Shown: positions 20,110-29,073 of the stretch, in pieces | Numbering within the stretch: position 1 is the stretch's first letter | How the letters are laid out: the number at the start of each line of letters is the position of its first letter | Assembly (NCBI GenBank): GCA_020630955.1 | Contig: JAHDIE010000002.1 | Span: 62,001-126,000, forward strand | Length of the DNA: 64,000 bases | DNA from: Saprospiraceae bacterium | GTDB lineage: Bacteria; Bacteroidota; Bacteroidia; Chitinophagales; Saprospiraceae | Reading direction: 5' to 3' | The notes under the pieces: model-generated | Seen by the model: only the letters and a program-made list of their open reading frames with translations | Told to the model about the DNA's origin: nothing | Database searches by the model: none | Program-made: the position numbers and the translations under genes

Positions 20110-21033
20110 ATGACAAAATTTAGAAAAAATCATGGAAAGAGTGATCGAGGAGATTCTTGGTTTGCAAGGGTAGTGATGTTTACTATTTTATTGCTAATAG
20201 CACTTGTATTCTCCTTTTTTTTCCTCCCAGATATGTTTGAAAATAAATCAACCCAAAAGTCAGCAGATCTTTTGGAAAATAATGTTGAAATAGATCGATC
20301 TGGGCTCATACCAGCCTTTCATCGCGAATATTTACCGATTTCAAATAATCATGATATTATTCATCATGATTATTATTCACTTGCATATAACGAAAAATAT
20401 GAGCAAGCTGATTGGGTAGCATATGAGCTAACAAAGGCCTCTTTACAAATTAAAAATGTTCCTCGCGCAAAACGTTTTAATTCTGATCCTAAAGTAAAAA
20501 CTTATTCAGCAAAGCATTCTGACTACAGTCACTCTGGTTATACCCGTGGGCATTTGGCTCCTGCAGGGGATATGGCTTTTTCTGGTGATGCGATGAAACA
20601 ATGTTTTTATATGAGCAATATGAGTCCTCAATTAAAAGCATGTAATAATGGTATTTGGAAAGAATTAGAAGAAACGGTTAGGGATTGGGCTTATAAAAAA
20701 GGTTCAGTGTACATTGTTACTGGTCCTGTGTTTTATGATAATGGCACACCTACGATTGGCAAAAACAAAGTCGCTGTACCTGACGCATTTTATAAAATTA
20801 TATTGGAAAAGGATACAGAAAAATCGGCCAGCTTTATTATTCCTAATGAAATGACCAACAAGCATCTAAAGGAATATCAAGTATCTATTAATGAAGTCGA
20901 AACTCAGACAGGTATTAATTTTTTTCCTGAATTATTAGATGAAGAAGCTGAATCAATCAAAGAATTAAAATATTGGCCAATAAATGATAAAAGATATCAA
21001 CAAAGGGTCAATAAATGGAATAAAGAAAAATAA
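20110..21033 (+). CDS. Membrane-anchored DNA/RNA non-specific endonuclease
   Basis: Sugar-non-specific nuclease of the Serratia nuclease / NUC1 type. The 307 residues have an N-terminal anchor helix (about 20-42, VVMFTILLLIALVFSFFFLP) and an outward-facing nuclease domain (about 75-295). The catalytic His sits in YTRGHLAPAGDM (family DRGH), and the metal-binding Asn region is NMSPQLKACNNGIWKELE. The likely site of action is the periplasm or cell surface, for scavenging or cleaning nucleic acid. It ends 9 bases before the HerA-like gene, so the two should share a transcript. Confidence 0.88.
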   Translation: MTKFRKNHGKSDRGDSWFARVVMFTILLLIALVFSFFFLPDMFENKSTQKSADLLENNVEIDRSGLIPAFHREYLPISNNHDIIHHDYYSLAYNEKYEQADWVAYELTKASLQIKNVPRAKRFNSDPKVKTYSAKHSDYSHSGYTRGHLAPAGDMAFSGDAMKQCFYMSNMSPQLKACNNGIWKELEETVRDWAYKKGSVYIVTGPVFYDNGTPTIGKNKVAVPDAFYKIILEKDTEKSASFIIPNEMTNKHLKEYQVSINEVETQTGINFFPELLDEEAESIKELKYWPINDKRYQQRVNKWNKEK

Positions 21034-21042
21034 ATTTAAATC

Positions 21043-22617
21043 ATGTCAAAAGAAAAATTTTTAGCAGAAATAGAACAAGGATACCAATTTGATGGTGATT
21101 CAATCCAATTAGGTGCTTCTATGTACAAGGGGGAAGTTCAAACAAACAGCATCGTCAATCTTCCTCTGAAAATGTTTAATAGACACGGGTTGATTGCTGG
21201 GGCAACGGGAACAGGGAAAACTAAAACAATGCAGGTAATAGCCGAACAGTTGTCTGCAAATGGGATTCCATCTATGCTTATAGACATAAAAGGAGATCTC
21301 AGTGGTATTGCCAAAGCAGGCGAACAAAAAGAATTTATTTCTGAAAGACATTCTAAAATTGGGTTTGATTGGAAACCAGATTCATCTCCAGTTGAACTTA
21401 TGAGTATCTCTAATGAAAAAGGAGTAAGAATGAGAGCTACTGTTCATGAATTTGGTCCAACCTTGTTTGCCAAAATATTGGGATTAAACGATACTCAGAC
21501 TGGTATTTTTTCCGTCTTGTTTAAATATTGTGATGATAATGACTTGAAATTAGTTGACTTAACTGATGTTAAAGAGACTTTAAAGTTTGCCATGTCTGAA
21601 GACGGGAACGCTGTTTTGGAACAAGAATACGGTAAAATTTCATCCGCATCTATTGGAGTCATGCTTCGTGAAATTGCGGCCTTAGAAGAACAAGGTGCTA
21701 ATAAGTTTTTTGGAGAAACTTCTTTTGATGTTTTGGATCTTATGAAGACTGATCGATATGGTAAAGGGATGATACATATCCTCAGGGTGATGGATATCCA
21801 AAACAAGCCCAAGTTTTTTGCAACTTTTATGATGCAATTGCTTGCAGAGATATATGAAACTTTACCAGAAGAGGGAGATTTGGAAAAGCCAAAATTTGTT
21901 ATGTTTATTGACGAGGCACATCTTATTTTTGATGGTGATGCACCTAAGGTATTGATAGAACAATTAGAGATCATGGTAAGGTTGATTAGATCGAAAGGTG
22001 TTGGTATTTTCTTCGTTTCACAAAGCCCAGACGATATTGATGATAATGTTTTAGGTCAACTTGGTTTGAAAGTTCAACACGCGCTTAGGGCATTTACGGC
22101 TAAGGATAGAAAAGCTATTAAAGCTGCAGCACAAAATTATCCAACAACCAATCACTATGATGTCGAAGAATTAATAACAAGTTTAGGTATTGGAGAAGCA
22201 TTGGTAACTACACTAAGCGAAAAGGGTATACCAACACCATTGGTTCATACTTATTTAAGAGCGCCACAATCCAGAATGGATATTTTATCAAGTGCCGAAG
22301 TTGATGAAATAATGTCATTTTCAAACCTTGCTAGTAAATACGAAAAAGATATTGATCCAGAAAGTGCAGGTGAATTATTAAAAGCAAAACGGGATGCATA
22401 TGCTGCTAAAGCTGAAGAAGAAGCAGAGAAAATCGAGTTAGATAAAATAGCAAAGGAAGAAGAGAAATTGGCAAAAGCAAAAGCTAAAGAAGAAGAGAGA
22501 GCTGCAAAAGAAAAAAGTAAAGTGGTTGGTAAGGTCGGAAAAGAGGTTGGTAATTTATTAATCGGAGCTGGTTTGAAAGCTTTGGGAATAAAAACAAGGA
22601 GAAGAAAATTTTTCTAA
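21043..22617 (+). CDS. HerA-like P-loop ATPase, DUF853/YjgR family
   Basis: Cytosolic hexameric-type ATPase of the HerA/FtsK superfamily. The 524 residues open with LAEIEQGYQF, then Walker A GATGTGKTKT near residue 53, LIDIKGDLSG, Walker B FVMFIDEAHLIF near residue 285 and the sensor FFVSQSPDDI. A long charged helical segment rich in Lys/Glu (about 435-505) and a basic tail (KTRRRKFF) end the protein. DUF853 proteins are widespread with unknown function. The neighbour is an exported nuclease, so a physical HerA-nuclease complex is not implied. Confidence 0.88.
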   Translation: MSKEKFLAEIEQGYQFDGDSIQLGASMYKGEVQTNSIVNLPLKMFNRHGLIAGATGTGKTKTMQVIAEQLSANGIPSMLIDIKGDLSGIAKAGEQKEFISERHSKIGFDWKPDSSPVELMSISNEKGVRMRATVHEFGPTLFAKILGLNDTQTGIFSVLFKYCDDNDLKLVDLTDVKETLKFAMSEDGNAVLEQEYGKISSASIGVMLREIAALEEQGANKFFGETSFDVLDLMKTDRYGKGMIHILRVMDIQNKPKFFATFMMQLLAEIYETLPEEGDLEKPKFVMFIDEAHLIFDGDAPKVLIEQLEIMVRLIRSKGVGIFFVSQSPDDIDDNVLGQLGLKVQHALRAFTAKDRKAIKAAAQNYPTTNHYDVEELITSLGIGEALVTTLSEKGIPTPLVHTYLRAPQSRMDILSSAEVDEIMSFSNLASKYEKDIDPESAGELLKAKRDAYAAKAEEEAEKIELDKIAKEEEKLAKAKAKEEERAAKEKSKVVGKVGKEVGNLLIGAGLKALGIKTRRRKFF

Positions 22618-22664
22618 AGGATAAAAAACGTATAAAATTTGCTTAAACCACTCGGCAACTTTTT

Positions 22665-23219
22665 TTAGTTCCCTCCATTTTTTACTGGTTCAGGTGCAAT
22701 TGGAGCAGGTTTAAATTCTCTTGTGTATTTTTGCCAAGGGACTTTCTTAAAATAGTCTTCTGCAAAGTATTTGATGATCATTTCAAATGTTTGGGCATCT
22801 TGATAACCAGGTATTGGCTGAATGATTTTTGATTCTTCATCTAGAAATACAACAGTTGGAAAGCTCAATTTGCCACGCAATAATTCTGCAGCTAGTTCAT
22901 GATACCCATTTTTACCTCGCTTAATGAATTTATATTCTTTGTCGTTATAAGTTATGGTTTCTCTTCTTTCTGCATCAAACTTCACAGGATAGTAGTTGTT
23001 GTTCAGGTAGTCAGCAATAATATCAGCTTCAAAAGTATTTGAATCCATTTTTTTGCACCAGCCACACCAATCTGTGTAAATATCAACAACTATTTTTCTT
23101 TGTTCTTCTTTGTTTTTTTCCATTGCTTGCTCCCAAGTAAGCCAATGGACCTTTTTCTGTCCAAAGCTTAAGGATCCTGTTAAAAATAAGAAAGAAAAAA
23201 CTAAAATTATTTTTTGCAT
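22665..23219 (-). CDS. Periplasmic thioredoxin-fold protein
   Basis: Predicted exported thiol-disulfide protein of 184 residues. Signal peptide MQKIILVFSFLFLTGSLSFG; the thioredoxin fold carries the redox pair C52/C55 in TDWCGWCKKMD and the cis-Pro in LSFPTVVFLD. The WCGWCK form and the insert around KEYKFIKRGKNG resemble DsbD C-terminal and thioredoxin_7-like proteins common in Bacteroidota. The C-terminus is proline-rich (KPAPIAPEPVK). It could reduce periplasmic partners such as the lipoprotein MsrB elsewhere in this window (inference). Confidence 0.87.
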   Translation of the reverse strand: MQKIILVFSFLFLTGSLSFGQKKVHWLTWEQAMEKNKEEQRKIVVDIYTDWCGWCKKMDSNTFEADIIADYLNNNYYPVKFDAERRETITYNDKEYKFIKRGKNGYHELAAELLRGKLSFPTVVFLDEESKIIQPIPGYQDAQTFEMIIKYFAEDYFKKVPWQKYTREFKPAPIAPEPVKNGGN

Positions 23220-23332
23220 GGGTTTAGCGGATATTATGTCTGCTTGTTATAAGAACAAAATAACAATAAGTAAACCAGTTTTGCAAAGCTAAACGGGCAC
23301 TAGAGGCAGCTTTTAATGCTTCTTTAACTCTT

Positions 23333-24361
23333 TTAACTATCCTCTTTAAGGATTGTTGTAATATTGTCATCAGAAATGCTTTGTTTATGGTATAATTTGC
23401 CAATTACCGTAGGTGATTTTATGCCTGTGTACAAAAATTTGTTGTTTGTAATAATTCGAGCTTCATCCCATAAACCAGATTTGAGTATGGATTCTAATAA
23501 CTGTTTTCCTCCTTCAACCAAAACACTATAAATTTGTCTATTGAAAAGAGCCCCCCAATATTCATGAATGGTTTTAGAAGAAAGAGAGATATATTCCACA
23601 CTCCCTTCTTTTTTATTTTTTTTTGTATTTAAGATTATTGTAGATAATCCATCATTTAATATTTGGTGTGAAGCGTTTAATCTGTTGTTAAAATCAGGTA
23701 TTATTCTAATTGGATTTTCTCCTTCCCATTCCCTTGTTGTTAGAGCTGGGTTATCATTTATAATTGTTTGAGTCCCAACCATGATTCCATCAACTTCAGC
23801 CCTCCATCTATGGACTAATATTTTTGAAAATTTATTAGAAATCCATATTTGCATGTCTGGTTTTCCCATGAATCCATCGTAAGACTGTGCCCATTTGAGA
23901 ATAATGTATGGCCTTTTCTTAAGATTGGCTTTAAATTTAGAAATGAGAAAATTACATTGTTTTTCTGCTACACCAATGATTGTTTCAACTCCTTTTTCAT
24001 TTAGTAATTTGATGGATTTTCCTGCAACTATTGGATTGGGGTCTTGACACCCTACAACAACTTTTTTAATCTTATGTTCAAGAATTAGCTGAACGCAAGG
24101 AGGGGTTTTCCCTTGGTGAAAACAGGGCTCTAAAGTTACATAAAGAGTGGCTTGAGAAATTAATGCAGGATTTTTTTTAAGAGCTTCATTAATAGCATTG
24201 CGCTCAGCATGATTTTTACCATACAACTCATGAAATCCTTCTCCAATAATATTCTCTTGATGAACTAAAATAGAACCAACATTTGGATTGGATTGCGTTA
24301 ATTTTCCTGCTCTTTTAGCCAGTTGAACACAATATAGCATGTATTCTTCATGAGAAGCCAT
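23333..24361 (-). CDS. ribD: Riboflavin biosynthesis deaminase/reductase RibD
   Basis: Bifunctional enzyme that deaminates the pyrimidine from GTP cyclohydrolase II and then reduces its ribose side chain. The 342 residues have an N-terminal cytidine-deaminase-like domain with zinc ligands H51, C80 and C89 (NHAERNAI, LEPCFHQGKTPPC) and a C-terminal RibD reductase domain (about 145-342; KWAQSYDGFMGKP, VGTQTIINDNP, LVEGGKQLLES). The ATG at 24361 overlaps the upstream stop as TAATG. A TTG three codons earlier is less likely. It is the last gene of the glmM operon, far from other rib genes. Confidence 0.95.
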   Translation of the reverse strand: MASHEEYMLYCVQLAKRAGKLTQSNPNVGSILVHQENIIGEGFHELYGKNHAERNAINEALKKNPALISQATLYVTLEPCFHQGKTPPCVQLILEHKIKKVVVGCQDPNPIVAGKSIKLLNEKGVETIIGVAEKQCNFLISKFKANLKKRPYIILKWAQSYDGFMGKPDMQIWISNKFSKILVHRWRAEVDGIMVGTQTIINDNPALTTREWEGENPIRIIPDFNNRLNASHQILNDGLSTIILNTKKNKKEGSVEYISLSSKTIHEYWGALFNRQIYSVLVEGGKQLLESILKSGLWDEARIITNNKFLYTGIKSPTVIGKLYHKQSISDDNITTILKEDS

Positions 24362-25491
24362 TACACGCAATTGGATTTAAGGGCACTCACCAAAAAGTCT
24401 ATTTCTTCTGTTGTAGTAAAATGAGAAAAGGAGAATCTTATTGTTTTTCTTTTGGGGTCATGACCAATTGCCTTTAAAACATGCGAGTCATGCTCAACAC
24501 CAGAACTACATGCACTTCCAGAAGATGCACAGATTCCGGCAATGTCAAGATTGAACATAATTAGATCAGATTTTTCTGAAGCGGGAAATGATGTGCTTAG
24601 TACATGGTACATTGAATGATCTGGACATCCATTAAATAATACATTGCTTATTTCTAATAATCTTTCCTTTGCATAATTTTTAATTTTTAATGTAGTTTTG
24701 GTTCTTAGCTCCATTTCGTTAATCGCTATTTCTGTAGCTTTGGCGAAACCAGCTATGCCATGGACATTTTCAGTTCCAGATCTCATGTTTCTTTCTTGGC
24801 TGCCTCCAAGAAATAATGGTTTGATAATGTTGTCATTATTGATATACATCAACCCAGTTCCTTTCGGTCCATACAATTTATGTGCTGATGCCGTTAAAAA
24901 GGAAATATTTAATTGATTCACATTTATTGGATATTTTCCAAAAGTTTGGGCACAATCCACCATAAATAATGCGCCATGATTTTTACAAATGGCACCAATT
25001 GTTTCCAAATCATGCATGGTTCCTAATTCGTTATTTCCATGCATAAGACATACTAAACTCTTTTTCGAATTTGAGTTCAGTTGATCAATTAATCTTTGAT
25101 TTTCAATTCGTCCATAAGAATCGGTGGGCAACAATGTAATTTCAATTTCAGGAAATTTATTTTTTAATTCACCTAGAGTATGGGTTACACAATGATGTTC
25201 TGCAACCGATGAAATAATTCTTTGGATTCCAAGATCTTGGATACAAGAATAGAAAATTGTGTGACATGATTCTGTTGCTCCCGATGTAAAAAAAACTTCG
25301 CCAATTGAAGCTTGAAGGTAATTGGCAATCACTTTCCTTGATTGTTCAATAATCATTTTGGATTTTCTTCCATAATGGTGTATTGAGGAAGGATTACCGA
25401 AGTCTTCTTTTAAGACTTCACACATTTGATTTATAACTTCTGGTAAAAGCGGAGTAGTTGCAGCGTAATCTAAATATACTTTTCTATCCAT
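24361..25491 (-). CDS. Cysteine desulfurase, NifS/IscS-like
   Basis: PLP enzyme that takes sulfur from cysteine as a protein persulfide for Fe-S clusters or tRNA thiolation. The 376 residues open with YLDYAATTPL, bind PLP at K205 (ASAHKLYGPKG) and carry catalytic C328 in SGSACSSG on the long mobile loop of group I enzymes, giving the NifS/IscS rather than SufS class. No iscU or iscR is next to it. It follows the class V aminotransferase gene by 3 bases and is coupled to ribD by TAATG. Confidence 0.92.
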   Translation of the reverse strand: MDRKVYLDYAATTPLLPEVINQMCEVLKEDFGNPSSIHHYGRKSKMIIEQSRKVIANYLQASIGEVFFTSGATESCHTIFYSCIQDLGIQRIISSVAEHHCVTHTLGELKNKFPEIEITLLPTDSYGRIENQRLIDQLNSNSKKSLVCLMHGNNELGTMHDLETIGAICKNHGALFMVDCAQTFGKYPINVNQLNISFLTASAHKLYGPKGTGLMYINNDNIIKPLFLGGSQERNMRSGTENVHGIAGFAKATEIAINEMELRTKTTLKIKNYAKERLLEISNVLFNGCPDHSMYHVLSTSFPASEKSDLIMFNLDIAGICASSGSACSSGVEHDSHVLKAIGHDPKRKTIRFSFSHFTTTEEIDFLVSALKSNCV

Positions 25492-25494
25492 GGA

Positions 25495-26970
25495 TTAAAC
25501 TAAAGGTTGGTCAAACCATTCTTGAATAAATTGCATCTCTGTGTAGTTTCCTCCTTTGTAGGTAAATTCATTGGTTCGATTATTATATGAATAATCTAGT
25601 GCCCACTCTTTGTGATTTTTTGCTAATTGTTCAATCGCCTTCAATACAAATTCAGCTTCTTCATTTGTCATACAAGGGTGGATTGACATTCGAATCCAAC
25701 CAGGTTTGTCATCTAATATTCCTTCATTTATTTTACATGTTATGCTGTTTGAGAATTCTTTGTCTACATGTAAAAGAAAATGACCATAGGTTCCTGCACA
25801 GGAGCATCCTCCACGGACTTGTACTCCAAATCGGTCATTAAGCAATTTTACGCCTAAGTTGTAATGGAGGTCATCGATATAAAAAGAAAACACTCCCAAT
25901 CTTTCTTTTTGATTATCAGCAAGTATATTGAGATTAGGGATTGCCTTTAACCTTGGCCAAATAATATCTAAAAGTTCTTTTTCTCTTGCCAAAATATTAT
26001 CAACACCCATTTCTTCTTTGAGTTTTATACATAGTGCAACTCTTATGGTTTGTAGAAATGCAGGAGTGCCACCGTCCTCTCTCGCTTCTATTTCTTCATA
26101 ATATTTGTGTTCTCCCCATGGATTGGTCCAATCTACAGTTCCTCCTCCTGGATTATCCGGTATTTTGTTATTATACAGTTTTTGATTAAAAATTAATATT
26201 CCAGTGCTAGAAGGTCCGCCAAGAAATTTATGTGGAGAAAAATAAATAGCATCTAAATCTGCCCCATCGATTTCATGCATGTCCATATTAATATATGGTG
26301 CGGAGCATGCAAAATCTACAAAGCAAAGGCCATTATTTTGGTGCATTTTTTTTGCAATCTCTTGATAAGGAGTTTTGATTCCAGTAACATTTGAACATGA
26401 GGTGATTGCTGCAATTTTCTTTTTTCGATTCTTGTACTTTTCTAACAATTGATCTAAGTGATTGAGATCAACCAAACCATCTTCGTTTGGATTAATTATT
26501 TCGACGTCAACCAATGTTTCTAACCAAGAAGTTTGATTAGAGTGATGTTCCATGTGGGTGACAAAAACGATTGGACGTTCATCTTCTTCTTGCTTGATGC
26601 AATCCATATAATTTTCATGCACTCTCAAACCAAGAATTCTTTGAAATTTATTAACCACTCCAGTCATCCCAGAATTGGACGATATTAATATATCGTTTTC
26701 GTTGGCATTGACATGTTTTTTTATGATGTCTTTAGCTTTTTTATAGGCAATCGTCATGCTGCATCCTGTCACAGTAGTTTCGGTATGTGTGTTTCCAACG
26801 AAAGGCGCAATTCTTGAAGTTAAAAGTTTTTCGATGGGTTCATACATTCTTCCGCTTGCAGTCCAATCAGCATAAATAATTCTCTTTTGACCAAATGGTG
26901 TTTCGAACACTTGGTCGAATCCGATAATATTTTGCTTGAATTTTGAAAAATATTGCTCCAGTTGGCTCAT
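25495..26970 (-). CDS. Class V aminotransferase / cysteine desulfurase-like PLP enzyme
   Basis: A 491-residue PLP enzyme, longer than IscS or SufS. It has IIYADWTASGRMYEPIE at the start, the PLP lysine K248 in YFSPHKFLGGPSSTG, and a cysteine-containing loop VRGGCSCAGTYGHFLL, similar in place to the group II (SufS/CsdA) active-site Cys. The extra C-terminal about 60 residues are unusual. Desulfurase or selenocysteine-lyase-like activity is likely but not proven. It lies between glmM (3-base gap) and the IscS-like gene (3-base gap), giving two class V enzymes side by side in one operon. Confidence 0.82.
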   Translation of the reverse strand: MSQLEQYFSKFKQNIIGFDQVFETPFGQKRIIYADWTASGRMYEPIEKLLTSRIAPFVGNTHTETTVTGCSMTIAYKKAKDIIKKHVNANENDILISSNSGMTGVVNKFQRILGLRVHENYMDCIKQEEDERPIVFVTHMEHHSNQTSWLETLVDVEIINPNEDGLVDLNHLDQLLEKYKNRKKKIAAITSCSNVTGIKTPYQEIAKKMHQNNGLCFVDFACSAPYINMDMHEIDGADLDAIYFSPHKFLGGPSSTGILIFNQKLYNNKIPDNPGGGTVDWTNPWGEHKYYEEIEAREDGGTPAFLQTIRVALCIKLKEEMGVDNILAREKELLDIIWPRLKAIPNLNILADNQKERLGVFSFYIDDLHYNLGVKLLNDRFGVQVRGGCSCAGTYGHFLLHVDKEFSNSITCKINEGILDDKPGWIRMSIHPCMTNEEAEFVLKAIEQLAKNHKEWALDYSYNNRTNEFTYKGGNYTEMQFIQEWFDQPLV

Positions 26971-26973
26971 TAT

Positions 26974-28341
26974 TTATTTAATTTTATTCATTACTTTATC
27001 AACCAATATTTGTGCAGTTTGCGCGTCTTTTGCTTCTGCATAAATTCTAATGATGGGTTCTGTGTTGCTCATTCTCATATGTACCCATCCTTCAGAAAAA
27101 TCTATTTTTAATCCATCACTATCATTTAATTTTTCATCTTTAAACTCATTTTTTAGAGTATTGAAAATACCCTCTAGTTCTTCAGGAGATTTTAGATCCA
27201 TTTTGTTTTTAATGATGGTATAATCAGAATAGCTTTTTCTAATTTCAGAAAGTTTTTCATCTCTGCTAGCCATTAAATTTAGGATAAATGCGATACCTAC
27301 CAAAGCGTCTCTACCATAATGAAGCTCTGGATATATAATGCCTCCATTTCCTTCTCCTCCAATGACCGCTTTGTTAGATTTCATAGCATTAACAACATTG
27401 ACTTCGCCTACTTTAGCGGCAAAGTAAGAACCCCCATGTTTTTCGGTAATATCCGCTAGAGCTCTACTTGAAGAAAGATTAGATACTGTGTTTCCTTGTT
27501 TCTTTGATAAAATATAATCTGCAACTGCTACAAGAGTATATTCTTCTCCAAAATAGCTTCCATCTTCACTAACCAGCGCAAGTCTATCAACATCAGGATC
27601 AACTGCAACCCCCAAATTGGCATTTGAATCTTTAGTCTTTTCTATTAATTCTGTTAAATTTTGAGGGAGAGGTTCTGGATTATGGGCAAAGTTTCCAGTG
27701 ATATCTGGATTGATAATTTCATAAGTACAATGAAAGGCTTCAAGTAGGGCAGGAATAGCCAATGCTCCTGTCGAGTTAATGGCATCAATTAATACGTGAT
27801 ATTTTTTTGATTGAATTAATTCTAAATCTATCAATTCGAGATTTATTATTGCATCAACATGAGATTTGAAATAGTTTTTATATTGTGAGTATGTTCCAAT
27901 ATTATCAAGCTCAGCAAAATTCATTGCTTTTTCATCAATGTAACGCAAGATTTGTTCTCCAGAACCCGCTGAAATAAATTCACCTTTGTTATTTAAAAAT
28001 TTTAATGCATTCCATTGTTTTGGATTATGGCTCGCTGTAAAAATAATGCCGCCATCAGCTTCAAATTCAACCACAGCCATTTCTACAGTTGGCGTAGTAG
28101 AAAGATGCAAATCAATGACATCGATTCCTAAAAAACGCAATGTATTTGTGGATAAATCGGAAACCATTTGCCCTGAGCTCCTGCCATCTCTTCCAATAAC
28201 AACTTTAGGTTTTTTATTTTTTTGTAGTAGCCACCAACCATAAGCTGAAACGCATTCGACGATGTCAATAGGTGTAAAATTGCTGCCAATTGCACCTCCA
28301 ATTGTGCCTCTAATTCCTGATATTGATTTTTTTAGCGTCAA
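26974..28341 (-). CDS. glmM: Phosphoglucosamine mutase
   Basis: Converts glucosamine-6-phosphate to glucosamine-1-phosphate for UDP-GlcNAc, hence peptidoglycan and lipopolysaccharide. The 455 residues contain the phosphoserine loop TASHNP (S104), the metal loop DPDVDRLA near residue 245, the sugar-binding EGNGG stretch and the phosphate-binding RMSNTEPIIRIYAEA at the C-terminus. The four-domain phosphohexomutase plan is complete. Phosphomannomutase activity cannot be excluded from motifs alone. The start is TTG. It heads the minus-strand operon ending in ribD. Confidence 0.9.
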   Translation of the reverse strand: MTLKKSISGIRGTIGGAIGSNFTPIDIVECVSAYGWWLLQKNKKPKVVIGRDGRSSGQMVSDLSTNTLRFLGIDVIDLHLSTTPTVEMAVVEFEADGGIIFTASHNPKQWNALKFLNNKGEFISAGSGEQILRYIDEKAMNFAELDNIGTYSQYKNYFKSHVDAIINLELIDLELIQSKKYHVLIDAINSTGALAIPALLEAFHCTYEIINPDITGNFAHNPEPLPQNLTELIEKTKDSNANLGVAVDPDVDRLALVSEDGSYFGEEYTLVAVADYILSKKQGNTVSNLSSSRALADITEKHGGSYFAAKVGEVNVVNAMKSNKAVIGGEGNGGIIYPELHYGRDALVGIAFILNLMASRDEKLSEIRKSYSDYTIIKNKMDLKSPEELEGIFNTLKNEFKDEKLNDSDGLKIDFSEGWVHMRMSNTEPIIRIYAEAKDAQTAQILVDKVMNKIK

Positions 28342-28479
28342 TTCTATATATTTTGTTTCAAAGGTGATAATTAGTCTAATGGAAATGAAATATTACGGTC
28401 TATATATTCAGAATAAAGCATAAGAAATTTCAACAACTTTTAGGATAAAGTAGATATAGAACAAATTATGAATATTTGA

Positions 28480-28487
28480 TACCTTTG
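28480..28487 (+). promoter_or_regulatory. Candidate -7 element for PAP2-folD-prmA
   Basis: TACCTTTG matches TAnnTTTG and ends 10 bases before the PAP2 ATG, which would give a nearly leaderless mRNA. No -33 TTG is clear. Confidence 0.45.
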
Positions 28488-28497
28488 AGCCCTATTT

Positions 28498-29073
28498 ATG
28501 CTTGAAAATATAGACATATCATTGTTTCATTACATTAATAATACCTTGAGTTCTGAATTCTTGGATTTTTTATTAACCCCAATACGGTATGAACTGTTTT
28601 GGATTCCATTGTATGTATTTATCCTTACTTTTTTACTCTTTAATATTAAGAAGTTCAGGTGGTTTTCTATTTTCATGATTTTTGCAACAATTGGGACGGC
28701 TGATTTAGTTAGTAGTCATATTATTAAACCTTTGGTACAACGACCAAGGCCATGTCATGAAAATTCTGGACTTGAAAATGTAAATGTACGCGTTAGATGT
28801 GGTGTTGGATATAGTTTCACTTCATCTCATGCCACCAATCATTTTGCCACAGCTAGCATTTTATTTCTGATCTTTGGGGGAAGAAGAAGAAAATGGCTTG
28901 CACTTTTATTTATTTGGGCAGGATTGATTTCTATCGCTCAAGTCTATGTTGGGGTTCATTATCCAATTGATATTTTTTGCGGAATGATACTCGGAATAAC
29001 CATAGGGCATATAGGTTATTATTTTTACAAAAATTGGAGAAATATTTATCTCAATAAAAAATATAGTGTATGA
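28498..29073 (+). CDS. PAP2-family membrane phosphatase
   Basis: Integral membrane phosphatase of 191 residues with five to six helices. The three PAP2 motifs are present: KPLVQRPRP, SFTSSHATNHF (family PSGH position) and the Arg-less but His/Asp-bearing AQVYVGVHYPID, giving catalytic His and Asp. Likely substrates are undecaprenyl pyrophosphate or lipid phosphates at the outer face of the inner membrane. The stop overlaps folD by 4 bases (ATGA), so the two are translationally linked. Confidence 0.88.
   Translation: MLENIDISLFHYINNTLSSEFLDFLLTPIRYELFWIPLYVFILTFLLFNIKKFRWFSIFMIFATIGTADLVSSHIIKPLVQRPRPCHENSGLENVNVRVRCGVGYSFTSSHATNHFATASILFLIFGGRRRKWLALLFIWAGLISIAQVYVGVHYPIDIFCGMILGITIGHIGYYFYKNWRNIYLNKKYSV

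Noticed and set aside
20110-22617. Anti-phage HerA-nuclease defence module
   Set aside because: The nuclease has a membrane anchor and belongs to the exported non-specific type, and the ATPase is the widespread DUF853 form; no other defence genes are near. Kept only as a modest finding.
23220-24400. FMN riboswitch for ribD
   Set aside because: ribD is the last gene of a coupled operon and has no leader; no FMN-element consensus is seen upstream of glmM either.
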